A model generated the notes under the pieces. It searched no databases and was not told the origin of the DNA. It was given only the letters and a program-made list of their open reading frames with translations. Below, piece by piece: positions 1-7,397 of a stretch of 64,000 nucleotides of DNA (within the stretch, counting starts at the first letter, position 1; each line of letters begins with the position of its first letter). The DNA is from Senegalia massiliensis (GTDB taxonomy: Bacteria; Bacillota; Clostridia; Tissierellales; SIT17). The DNA lies in assembly GCF_900626135.1 (NCBI RefSeq), contig NZ_LR130785.1, positions 963,241 to 1,027,240 of the forward strand, given 5' to 3'. A program made the translations under genes and the position numbers.

Positions 1-2
1 AA

Positions 3-668
3 AATAAAGATAATTTATTTATAGGAAATATAGAAATTGATTTATCTAGTGCAGAATTATGGAATGTAGAAAGAGAAAAAATACAAAGCTTTTCTACTGA
101 ATATATAAAGAAAAATATAGGTATTTTTAATATGATGATACAAAGCATGGGCAGTAGTGGTGGATGTAAATATTATTATTTAAAAAACTTTTTAGGTATA
201 GAAAATAATTCAGATAGTTTAATAGAAAGGGAACTTTCTAAAAAAATAGATGATTTTTATATGAAAATTAAACAAGATAATATCCAAGAGACAGATATTA
301 GAGGATTAATAGGACTTGGAATGGGCCTTACTCCTTCTGGAGATGATTTTTTAACAGGATTTATGGCAGCTATAACCATATTTAATAAGAATAATGATTT
401 ATTTCATAAAATAAAGGATTTAATACCTTTAGATACAAAATCTACAACTGATGTAAGTAGAGCAATGTTAAAAGCAGCAACTCAAGAAAAGTTTAGGGAA
501 TATTTAAATGATTTTATATATTCATTTTTATATAACAATAGTGATAAATATTTGAAATCTTTTAAAAATCTTTTAACTATAGGATCTTCTTCTGGAACAG
601 ATATGAGTATAGGCGTAGTATTAGGATTTTTATTTACAATTGATGAAAATGAAATGGAGGAATTTTAA
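3..668 (+). CDS. DUF2877 (AllH/YlbF-like) protein, 5' partial
   Basis: The frame is open from the window edge, so the start codon lies outside; 221 residues are visible. A GLTPSGDDFLTGF motif in the middle and a TIGSSSGTD motif near the C-terminus are typical of DUF2877. From memory of the literature, the E. coli DUF2877 protein YlbF (AllH) acts with FdrA (AllF) and YlbE (AllG) as oxamate carbamoyltransferase, which turns oxalurate into oxamate and carbamoyl phosphate during anaerobic allantoin degradation. The next two genes are homologues of those partners. This stop codon directly abuts the next ATG, whose GGAGG ribosome binding site lies inside this gene, so the two are probably translationally coupled. 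The substrate here is inferred from that context. Confidence 0.8.
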   Translation, partial: NKDNLFIGNIEIDLSSAELWNVEREKIQSFSTEYIKKNIGIFNMMIQSMGSSGGCKYYYLKNFLGIENNSDSLIERELSKKIDDFYMKIKQDNIQETDIRGLIGLGMGLTPSGDDFLTGFMAAITIFNKNNDLFHKIKDLIPLDTKSTTDVSRAMLKAATQEKFREYLNDFIYSFLYNNSDKYLKSFKNLLTIGSSSGTDMSIGVVLGFLFTIDENEMEEF

Positions 669-2213
669 ATGGTATCAAATACAGTTATTAGACAAAATTC
701 ATATTATGATTCTGTAACTCTTATGAGTCTATCTAGTAAGATTACAGATTTAGAAGGTATAGAAGATGCAGTTATATCAATGGGTACAGATATGAATAAA
801 GAATTATTACAAAATGTAGGGTTAGATACAGAAGAATCAATGAATGCAAAAAGTAGTGACCTTATAATTGCAATAAAGGCAGACAACCAAGAAAATTATG
901 AAAAAGCTTACGAAAAAGTAGATGAATTGTTAAATTCTAAAAGTTCTGATGAAGGAGAAAGGGAAAAGAAAAACCCTAAGACTATATCAGATGCTGTAAA
1001 TAGAATGGAACAAGCAAATATGGTTGTAATTTCTGTACCAGGAGAATATGCAGCAAGAGAAGTAGATAAGGCATTAGATAATAATCTACATGTAATGTTA
1101 TTTAGTGATAATGTATCAATAGAAGATGAAGTAAGACTTAAAGAGAAGGCACGTGACAAAGGATTATTAGTTATGGGGCCAGACTGTGGTACAGCTAGTA
1201 TAAATAATACTGGATTATGTTTTGCAAATAAGGTTAACGAAGGGAATATTGGACTTGTAGCTGCCTCAGGTACAGGCCTTCAAGAAGTAATGGTACAAAT
1301 AGATAGATTAGGTGGAGGGATTTCTCAAGCCATAGGTACTGGTGGACGTGATTTAAAAGAAGAAGTTGGTGGAATAATGATGCTCGAATCAATAAATGCA
1401 TTGGAAAAAGATAATTCTACTGATGTAATAGTGCTTATTTCTAAACCACCAGCAAAATCTGTAGAAAAGAAGATTTTAGAGAGGGTATCAGAAATAGACA
1501 CTCCTGTAGTAGTATCATTTATTGAAGGTGATAGTAAAGAAGTAGAAAAAGTAGGAGCTATTTTTGGATATAATCTATATGATACAGCTAAAAAAGCAGT
1601 AGCACTATCAAATAAGAACAAAAATGTAGATACAAATGAAAACAGTAATGAATTAAAACAACAAATTATAGATGCAAAAGAAAAATTAAAAGACAGTCAA
1701 AAATATGTAAGAGGGTTATATGGTGGTGGAACTCTTTGTGCAGAGACTTTAGCTATTTTAAGAGACAAATTAGATGGAATAAAAAGTAATGTAGCAAAAG
1801 GTGATGAAGAAAAATTAGAGAATGTAGAAGATTATTTAGGTAATGTATTATTAGATTTAGGTGAAGATGAATTTACGCAAGGTAGACCTCATCCTATGAT
1901 AGATCCTACTATAAGATTAAGTAAAATTAAAAAAGAAGTAAAAGATGAAAGTGTAGGAGTTATATTATTAGATTTTGAATTAGGTTATGGTTCTCATGAA
2001 GATCCAGTAGGTGCAACTTTACCTGCTATAGAAGAAGCAAAACAAATAGCAAAAGATAATAATAGAGAAGTTATATTTGTAGCATATATTTGTGGAACGG
2101 ATAAAGACAAACAAAATTTAGATAAACAAACTAAGATGTTAAAAGATGCAGGAGTAATAGTAGCTCATAGTAATGTTGAGGCAGCAAATACAGTTGCAGA
2201 AATTTTAGCTTAA
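669..2213 (+). CDS. fdrA: FdrA family protein (oxamate carbamoyltransferase subunit AllF-like)
   Basis: The 514-residue protein has the succinyl-CoA-ligase-like fold markers of FdrA: MGPDCGTASINNTGL followed by an IGLVAASGTGLQE stretch and a GTGGRDLKEEVGG loop, which resemble the nucleotide/CoA-binding segments of succinyl-CoA synthetase alpha. A second domain with a GGGTLCAET loop follows after about residue 350. Family members are about 500-560 residues long, so it is full length. It sits between DUF2877 and DUF1116 genes with no gap upstream and 12 bases downstream, the gene set of the E. coli allFGH locus. It is probably the central subunit of a carbamoyltransferase for oxalurate. Related FdrA proteins in other operons may use other carbamoyl or acyl substrates. 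Confidence 0.88.
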   Translation: MVSNTVIRQNSYYDSVTLMSLSSKITDLEGIEDAVISMGTDMNKELLQNVGLDTEESMNAKSSDLIIAIKADNQENYEKAYEKVDELLNSKSSDEGEREKKNPKTISDAVNRMEQANMVVISVPGEYAAREVDKALDNNLHVMLFSDNVSIEDEVRLKEKARDKGLLVMGPDCGTASINNTGLCFANKVNEGNIGLVAASGTGLQEVMVQIDRLGGGISQAIGTGGRDLKEEVGGIMMLESINALEKDNSTDVIVLISKPPAKSVEKKILERVSEIDTPVVVSFIEGDSKEVEKVGAIFGYNLYDTAKKAVALSNKNKNVDTNENSNELKQQIIDAKEKLKDSQKYVRGLYGGGTLCAETLAILRDKLDGIKSNVAKGDEEKLENVEDYLGNVLLDLGEDEFTQGRPHPMIDPTIRLSKIKKEVKDESVGVILLDFELGYGSHEDPVGATLPAIEEAKQIAKDNNREVIFVAYICGTDKDKQNLDKQTKMLKDAGVIVAHSNVEAANTVAEILA

Positions 2214-2225
2214 GGAGGTATAAAT

Positions 2226-3644
2226 ATGAGTCAAATAAGTAATATTTTTGGAAAAGATTTAAAAGTAATAAATGTAGGAACTTCTAAGTTTAAAAATGAT
2301 TTAGAACTTCAAGATAGAGATGTAGTACAAGTAGATTGGGAACCACCTGCTGGCGGGAATAAGGAATTAATTGAAGCTTTAGATAAACTTGAAAAATTAG
2401 ATAAAGAAATAAATGAAGCTAATGAAAAGGCAGTAAATATAATAAAAGAAGCAAATCCTTTCTTGGTTGACGTAGGTACAGCTAAGGATGTAATACCAAA
2501 TATGGATGCTAATACAATACTTCATGCAGGTCCTCCAATAAAATGGGAGAATATGTGTGGGCCAGCACAAGGGGCTGTAATAGGTGCTTTAATATATGAA
2601 GGTAAAGCTAAAAATGAAGAAGAAGCAAGAGAACTTGCTGCAAGTGGAAAAATAAAGTTTGCACCAGCACATGAATATAATGCTGTAGGACCTATGGCAG
2701 GAATAATATCTCCTTCTATGCCTGTTCATATAATACAAAATAAAACTCATGGTAATTATGGATATTGTACAATAAATGAAGGTCTTGGAAAAGTATTAAG
2801 ATATGGTGCCTTTAGTGATGAAGTAATAGATAGACTTAAATGGATAGAAAAAGAATTTGCTCCAACTCTTAAAAAAGCATTAGAATTAGTAGATGGTGGA
2901 ATAAACTTAAAGCCTATAATATCTCAAGCAGTACAAATGGGTGATGAAGGTCATAATAGAAATAATGCTGCAACTAGTCTGTTCTTTAGAGAAATATCTA
3001 CTTATTTATTAGAAACTGATATAGATAGAAATGTAATAAAAAGAGTTTTACAATTTATGAAAGATAATAATCACTATTTCTTAAATCTTTCCATGCCAGC
3101 ATGTAAAGTGGCATTAGATGCAGCAGAAGGAATAGAGAATTCTACTGTAGTAACAGCTATGGCAAGAAATGGTGTAGAATTTGGTATAAGAATAAGTGGA
3201 CTTGGACGTAATAAGTGGTTTACAGCACCAGCAAATATGGTTAAAGGTCTTTTATTCCCAGGATATACAGAAGATGATGCAGCACTTGATATTGGAGATA
3301 GTACAATTACAGAAACCTCAGGAATAGGTGGATTTGTAATGGCAGGGGCACTTCCTATAGTTCAATTTGTTGGGGGGACTGTTAGTGATGCCATAAATTA
3401 TAGTGAAGAAATGTACTCAATAACAGTATCAGAAAATACTAATTATGCTATTCCTACATTGAACTTTAGAGGTTCAGCTATAGGTATAGACATTAGAAAA
3501 GTAATAGAAACTTCAACGCTTCCAATAATTAATACTGGAATAGCTCATAAAGAAGCAGGAGTAGGGCAAATTGGTGCAGGAATAGTAAATCCACCAATGG
3601 AATGTTTTGAAAAAGCTATATTAGAATTTAGTAAAGACAAATAA
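2226..3644 (+). CDS. DUF1116 protein (AllG/YlbE-like carbamoyltransferase subunit)
   Basis: This 472-residue protein belongs to the DUF1116 (YlbE) family. Recognisable stretches are the Gly/Pro-rich HAGPPIKWENMCGPAQGA segment, MGDEGHNRNNAATSLF in the middle and GFVMAGALPIVQFVGG near the C-terminus. It is the third gene of the DUF2877-FdrA-DUF1116 unit and starts 12 bases after fdrA behind an AAGGAGG site. In E. coli the corresponding protein is reported as a subunit of oxamate carbamoyltransferase. A carbamate kinase, expected to use the carbamoyl phosphate for ATP synthesis, is not downstream and may lie upstream of the window. A long perfect hairpin follows the stop codon and ends the operon. 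Confidence 0.87.
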   Translation: MSQISNIFGKDLKVINVGTSKFKNDLELQDRDVVQVDWEPPAGGNKELIEALDKLEKLDKEINEANEKAVNIIKEANPFLVDVGTAKDVIPNMDANTILHAGPPIKWENMCGPAQGAVIGALIYEGKAKNEEEARELAASGKIKFAPAHEYNAVGPMAGIISPSMPVHIIQNKTHGNYGYCTINEGLGKVLRYGAFSDEVIDRLKWIEKEFAPTLKKALELVDGGINLKPIISQAVQMGDEGHNRNNAATSLFFREISTYLLETDIDRNVIKRVLQFMKDNNHYFLNLSMPACKVALDAAEGIENSTVVTAMARNGVEFGIRISGLGRNKWFTAPANMVKGLLFPGYTEDDAALDIGDSTITETSGIGGFVMAGALPIVQFVGGTVSDAINYSEEMYSITVSENTNYAIPTLNFRGSAIGIDIRKVIETSTLPIINTGIAHKEAGVGQIGAGIVNPPMECFEKAILEFSKDK

Positions 3645-3660
3645 TATAAAGTTTATATAA

Positions 3661-3705
3661 AAATTAGGACAACTCATATCATAATGATATGAGTTGTCCT
3701 AATTT
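3661..3705. terminator. Bidirectional hairpin terminator between convergent genes
   Basis: A perfect 21-bp stem with a three-base loop (TAA) begins 16 bases after the DUF1116 stop and runs into the last codons of the convergent antiporter gene. The stem starts with AAATT and ends with AATTT, so it provides a short U-tract in both directions and should stop transcription from both sides. Confidence 0.85.
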
Positions 3706-4661
3706 CTTATTAGTATAAATATCATATAGCCAATATATGCTAGAGATAAAAATATCCCTTCATACCGACTTGTTTGTTTCTTAGTACTTGCAAATATAAA
3801 GGTAAGAATAGTTGCACCTATAAGATAAAATATATCGAAAAAAACTTTATTTTCAATTGGCAATGGTTTAATAACTGATGTTATTCCTAATATAAATACA
3901 ATATTAAACATATTTGAACCAATTGCATTTCCTATTGCAATATCAGATTCTCCTTTAAATGCTGCAACTATAGATGTAACAAGCTCTGGTAATGAAGTAC
4001 CAATTGCAACAATAGTAAGTCCAACAAGAGTTTCACTCATACCTAGAGATAATGCAATAGAAGAACTTGAAGTAACTACAAAATTACCTCCAAATATTAT
4101 GCCTAAAAGTCCAATGCCTGTAAATATTAAAGATTTCCATAAGGCTATTTCTTCTATTCCATCTGTTTCAACTAAGTCTGTGCTATCTTCTTTTGAAAAT
4201 ACAGCCATTTCTACTATATAATATATAAATACTAGAAATATAGAGAGTAATACTATTCCATCTCCTCGTGACAACTCATTTACATTTGTTCCTTGTAAAA
4301 CTTTATCATAACTTAGTACAAATAACATTCCTGAAGCTAATAGTAAAAATGGAAACTCTTTAAATATTGTTTTAAGTTTTATTCTAACTGGTTTAATGGT
4401 TGCAGCTGCTCCTACAACTAATAGTATATTGAATATACTTGAACCTATTATATTTCCCACTGCAAGACCATCAGAGTCTGTAGTAACTGCTTTTATACTT
4501 ACAGCAGCCTCAGGTGCAGAAGTACCAAATGCTACTATTGTAAGTCCAATGAGTATAGAAGGAAGACCAAATTTTTTTGCGATAGAAGATGCACCATCTA
4601 CAAAAAAATCAGCTCCTTTAATAAGTGCAGTAAATCCTAAAACTAATATAATATAATCCAA
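3699..4661 (-). CDS. Calcium/sodium antiporter (CaxA/YrbG family)
   Basis: A polytopic membrane protein of about 320 residues with two inverted halves. Each half carries the alpha-repeat signature of the Ca2+/cation antiporter superfamily: GTSAPEAAVS in the first and GTSLPELVTS in the second, whose Glu residues bind the cation. It probably exports Ca2+ in exchange for Na+ or H+. The frame can begin at a GTG at 4670, but the AAGGAG site overlaps that codon. The TTG at 4661 lies eight bases from AAGGAG and gives the usual family N-terminus (MDYIILVLGF), so I chose it. The 3' end overlaps the shared terminator. The gene is followed on the same strand by mgtE upstream, another divalent cation transporter. 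Confidence 0.9.
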   Translation of the reverse strand: MDYIILVLGFTALIKGADFFVDGASSIAKKFGLPSILIGLTIVAFGTSAPEAAVSIKAVTTDSDGLAVGNIIGSSIFNILLVVGAAATIKPVRIKLKTIFKEFPFLLLASGMLFVLSYDKVLQGTNVNELSRGDGIVLLSIFLVFIYYIVEMAVFSKEDSTDLVETDGIEEIALWKSLIFTGIGLLGIIFGGNFVVTSSSSIALSLGMSETLVGLTIVAIGTSLPELVTSIVAAFKGESDIAIGNAIGSNMFNIVFILGITSVIKPLPIENKVFFDIFYLIGATILTFIFASTKKQTSRYEGIFLSLAYIGYMIFILIRN

Positions 4662-4720
4662 AAAATTCACTCCTTAAACATACATAAATTAACCTAACTT
4701 AACTATTCTATCATAAGTAT

Positions 4721-6061
4721 TTAAAGGAATTCAACAAAAATACTAGCAAGTCCTAAAAAGAAAAAGAAACCTAATACATCAGTCATTGTAGTTACAAAAA
4801 CAGATGAAGCAAGTGCAGGGTCTATGTTTAATTTCTTAAGTAAAATAGGGATACTAAATCCTGATATAGCAGCAATTAACATATTTAATATCATAGATAT
4901 AGCTATTACGATACCAAATACAATATTCTTTTCCCAAATAAAGCTTATAATTCCTATAGTAAATCCAATTGCTAGTCCATTTAATAATCCAATACTAATT
5001 TCTTTTAATAATATTTTTTTAGTATTTTCTATTTCAAGTTCTCCCATTGCAATACCACGTACAATTAGGGTTAAGGTCTGGGTTCCAGCATTTCCACCCA
5101 TTCCAGCTACTATTGGCATAAATGTAGCAAGAGCAACTACTCTACTAATAGTACTTTCAAATAAAGATACTGTTATTGAAGCTAATATTGCAGTTAAGAG
5201 ATTTACAAAAAGCCAAGGAAGTCTATTTTTTACTGATTCACTTATAGTTCTTTCTATTTTTTCATCTTCGTCAAGACCTGCTAAAAGGTACATATCTTCA
5301 GTATATTCTTCTTTCATTATTTCAAAAATATCATCAGCAGTTATAATTCCTAACATTTTTTCAGAATTATCTACTACGGGTATGGATAAGAATCCATATT
5401 TTTCAAATATATTTCCTACTTCCTCTTGGTCCATATCCCATGGTATTTTTATAACATTTTCATTCATAATATCTTTTATAAGTACATCAAAGTTTCTTAT
5501 AACTAAATCCCTGAGAGGGACAATACCTCTTAATTTTTCTTCATCATTTAATACATATAAATAATATGCAGTTTCAGCATTAGGAGCTTCTTTTTGTAAA
5601 TACTTTAAAGTATCTGAAACTGTCATTTCTTCTCTTATAGCTATGAATTCAGTAGCCATTATACCACCAGCAGTATCAGATTCATAGCTAAGTAACTCTC
5701 TTATTTCTTCTGCATCATCAATGTCCATATTATATATTATTCTATTTGCTTCTTCATTTGATATTGAGCCTAGAAGGTCAGTTAATTCATCAGATGACAT
5801 TTCTTCAATTATATGTTTTTGGTTTTTCTCAGGCATTAATGATAATAGTTCATATTTTTCCTCATCTTCAGCTTGATCTATAATATTAACAAGCACTTCT
5901 TCAGGGATTTTTAAAAGTATTTTCTTTTTATTTCCGTCATAAAGTCTTAATGCATCTAATATATCTTCAGGATGAATTCTAGATATAGTATTTTTTAAAT
6001 CTTTTTTAGGTATGTATAATAAATATCTTAATAAGTTTTCTTGATAAGATTTATATTCCAT
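4721..6061 (-). CDS. mgtE: Magnesium transporter MgtE
   Basis: The 446-residue protein has the full MgtE layout: a helical N domain (about residues 1-125), two CBS domains (about 130-250) and a C-terminal membrane domain with five predicted helices. The pore signature GGNAGTQTLT and the later DPALASSVFVTTMTD motif are present. MgtE is a Mg2+-gated Mg2+ channel of the cytoplasmic membrane whose N and CBS domains sense intracellular Mg2+. The ATG is preceded by GGAGG at good spacing. I looked for an M-box magnesium riboswitch in the 140 bases upstream and saw none. The gene is a separate unit from the antiporter, or is loosely co-transcribed with it. Confidence 0.96.
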   Translation of the reverse strand: MEYKSYQENLLRYLLYIPKKDLKNTISRIHPEDILDALRLYDGNKKKILLKIPEEVLVNIIDQAEDEEKYELLSLMPEKNQKHIIEEMSSDELTDLLGSISNEEANRIIYNMDIDDAEEIRELLSYESDTAGGIMATEFIAIREEMTVSDTLKYLQKEAPNAETAYYLYVLNDEEKLRGIVPLRDLVIRNFDVLIKDIMNENVIKIPWDMDQEEVGNIFEKYGFLSIPVVDNSEKMLGIITADDIFEIMKEEYTEDMYLLAGLDEDEKIERTISESVKNRLPWLFVNLLTAILASITVSLFESTISRVVALATFMPIVAGMGGNAGTQTLTLIVRGIAMGELEIENTKKILLKEISIGLLNGLAIGFTIGIISFIWEKNIVFGIVIAISMILNMLIAAISGFSIPILLKKLNIDPALASSVFVTTMTDVLGFFFFLGLASIFVEFL

Positions 6062-6185
6062 AGTTGCCTCCGATCATACATTATTATTAACATCTAACAT
6101 ATATACCCTTTATTATACTGAAATATTGATATTTTTACTAATAGATTATTATTGTACTATTCAGTAATCTTTTACATTTAAATAT

Positions 6186-6216
6186 AAAATAGATTAGGAT
6201 TACCCTAATCTATTTT
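6186..6216 (-). terminator. Hairpin at the 3' end of the Cys-rich protein gene
   Basis: A perfect 13-bp stem (AAAATAGATTAGG and its complement) with a five-base loop overlaps the stop codon of the minus-strand Cys-rich gene. It is A/U-rich but placed as expected for a terminator. Confidence 0.6.
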
Positions 6217-6465
6217 ACTTCCGATCTCTATTATTTTACCTATTTTACTCATTACATGATCATATCCATGTTTACTATGAGTAATAGTACAATCACTACA
6301 ATCTTTTATTCCATTATTATATTTAAAATTCCCACCACATTTATCCTTCAATGCGTATAAAGGACAATAGCAAAAAAGACAATTAAATTCTTTAACATTT
6401 TTTACTTTATGGCAAGGGAAATATTCACATTTTTCATTTTGATTAAATTTATAGTTTTCACTCAT
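6205..6465 (-). CDS. Cysteine-rich small domain protein (PF04071-like)
   Basis: An 86-residue protein with eight cysteines arranged as CEYFPC, FNCLFCYCPLY, CGG and CSDC, followed by a TITHSKHGYDHV segment. This matches the small cysteine-rich domain family that is frequent in anaerobic Firmicutes and archaea and is sometimes fused to cobalamin-related or redox proteins. The cysteines probably bind a metal or an Fe-S cluster, but the function is not known. The start ATG has a GGGGGT-type site just upstream, and a hairpin covers the stop codon. No neighbour suggests a pathway. Confidence 0.8.
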   Translation of the reverse strand: MSENYKFNQNEKCEYFPCHKVKNVKEFNCLFCYCPLYALKDKCGGNFKYNNGIKDCSDCTITHSKHGYDHVMSKIGKIIEIGSKID

Positions 6466-6526
6466 AAAGATACCCCCATTTGTTTTATTAATTTGATTAT
6501 AACATATTATATTTTTAAAAACATAA

Positions 6527-6568
6527 AGAAAAGAACATCTCTTATAAATTCTTGAGATGTTCTTTTCT
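6527..6568 (-). terminator. Strong hairpin ending a minus-strand non-coding unit
   Basis: A 15-bp stem (AAAAGAACATCTC core) with a 12-base loop is followed on the minus strand by CTTTATGTTTTT. It lies directly after a short minus-strand open frame (6602 to 6567) and far from the start of the Cys-rich gene, so it appears to terminate a transcript coming from the 6.6-7.0 kb region. Confidence 0.65.
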
Positions 6569-6586
6569 ATAATGTAACACTATTAA

Positions 6587-6610
6587 TTTTTGGGGGAATC
6601 ATTCCTTTCT
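6587..6610 (-). repeat. Direct repeat copy 2 (GGRATGATTCCNCC motif)
   Basis: The plus strand reads TTTTTGGGGGAATCATTCC and matches the copy at 6978-6999 over about 22 bases with few changes. On the minus strand both copies place a purine-rich site before ATGATTCC. The core GGAATCATTCC is also an inverted repeat, so an operator reading is possible. Confidence 0.5.
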
Positions 6611-6623
6611 TTTTAAATACCCG

Positions 6624-6694
6624 ATACTACTACTTAAATAATACTACTATTTACTTTTTTATTTTCTTTAATACTACTATTTAAATACTACTAC
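6624..6694. repeat. Four spaced copies of ATACTACTAYTT
   Basis: The units begin at 6624, 6641, 6671 and 6685. They are separated by short A/T-rich spacers and lie inside the unexplained 6.57-7.0 kb unit. They are direct repeats, not a CRISPR array, because the spacing is irregular and the spacers are only a few to 20 bases long. Confidence 0.55.
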
Positions 6695-6977
6695 TTTTAG
6701 ATATTTTCTTTAAAGTCTATCATTTTAAAGTTTGTTTATCGACTTAACCTATACAAGTTAAGTATTACAATTACTTTAAATACAATAACCTTAAAGTTTT
6801 AATATATTACTTTTCTCATTTTTTATATTATCATTAAGTTTGTCATATTAACTGATTTGATAATATTTCTTAAACTTTGCTGTTACATATTTAAGAAATT
6901 ATTATAATCGTTTAGACAATTACTTTGATGATAATATTTAGAGATTTGTAAATTAAATGAATTTAATACTTTTTTAC

Positions 6978-6999
6978 TTTGGTGGAATCATCCCCTTCT
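6978..6999 (-). repeat. Direct repeat copy 1 (GGRATGATTCCNCC motif)
   Basis: The plus strand reads TTTGGTGGAATCATCCCC. It is the partner of the copy at 6587-6610 and together they bound the unit. On the minus strand it encodes MIPPK followed by TAA. Confidence 0.5.
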
Positions 7000-7086
7000 A
7001 TTAATAGTATTATATATATACCTTAAAATATGAATATTAAACATAAAAATAAAAATTTTTTGAATATTTTTTTATTTTTTATTCTA

Positions 7087-7115
7087 TTGACATTTTAAAA
7101 GATAAATAATATAAT
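7087..7115 (+). promoter_or_regulatory. Consensus sigma-A promoter of tRNA-Leu
   Basis: TTGACA (7087-7092) and TATAAT (7110-7115) are separated by exactly 17 bases and lie about 33 bases before the tRNA. This is a perfect housekeeping promoter. Confidence 0.9.
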
Positions 7116-7148
7116 AAAGTCTGTTGAAGAAGAGTTTATTATATTTAT

Positions 7149-7233
7149 GCGGGAGTGGCGGAATTTGGCAGACGCGCTAGACTTAGGATCTAGTGTCATT
7201 GACGTGGGGGTTCGAGTCCCTTCTCCCGCACCA
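7149..7233 (+). tRNA. tRNA-Leu (anticodon TAG)
   Basis: The sequence folds as a class II tRNA. The acceptor stem is GCGGGAG/CTCCCGC with discriminator A and an encoded CCA. The anticodon stem CTAGA/TCTAG holds a CTTAGGA loop with anticodon TAG. There is a long variable arm (TGTCATTGACGT) and a T arm with GGTTCGAGTCC. The long variable arm and anticodon identify leucine. A consensus promoter precedes it and a hairpin terminator follows within 15 bases, so it is transcribed alone. Confidence 0.96.
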
Positions 7234-7246
7234 TTGACAAAATGCT

Positions 7247-7276
7247 AAAACCGATGGTAGATCCATGGGTTTTTTT
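7247..7276 (+). terminator. Terminator of tRNA-Leu
   Basis: AAAACCGATGG pairs with CCATGGGTTTT, with one internal mismatch and a five-base loop, and is followed by a run of eight T. It lies 14 bases after the tRNA CCA end. Confidence 0.85.
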
Positions 7277-7397
7277 AGTATGTAGGGATAAAGTTACATT
7301 TAAACCTTTTTGTAACGCATCTATTATGATATAATTAACTCTATCATGGTTTTAAAAAGGTTAAATAGATTTACGATTTTAAGGAGGAAAAGAATAA

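Larger units (their letters stand above)
6567..7000 (-). other. Hairpin- and repeat-rich unit with two MIPPK-type mini-frames; possible structured RNA
   Basis: No ordinary gene lies here. Read on the minus strand, the unit begins with GAAGGGG-ATG-ATTCCACCAAAG-TAA (peptide MIPPK, ATG at 6991) and ends about 390 bases later with AAAGGA-ATG-ATTCCCCCAAAA (peptide MIPPKINSVTL, ATG at 6602), directly before a strong terminator. Between them are several inverted repeats (for example ATTTCTTAAA...TTTAAGAAAT at 6870-6900 and ACTTAAC...GTTAAGT at 6741-6762). There are also four copies of ATACTACTAYTT. A minus-strand TATATATAAT box lies near 7010-7020. I do not recognise the family. It could be a regulatory RNA with leader-type peptides, a mini-element, or a decayed sequence. 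Confidence 0.35.

Noticed and set aside
4824-5564. Long open frame (246 codons) on the plus strand opposite mgtE
   Set aside because: It is antisense to a clear MgtE protein, has Ile/Ser-rich low-complexity translation and no ribosome binding site.
6062-6204. M-box magnesium riboswitch in front of mgtE
   Set aside because: The conserved M-box blocks are absent from the leader.
6624-6694. Possible CRISPR-like array
   Set aside because: The repeats are only ~12 bases, spacing is irregular and there are no cas genes.
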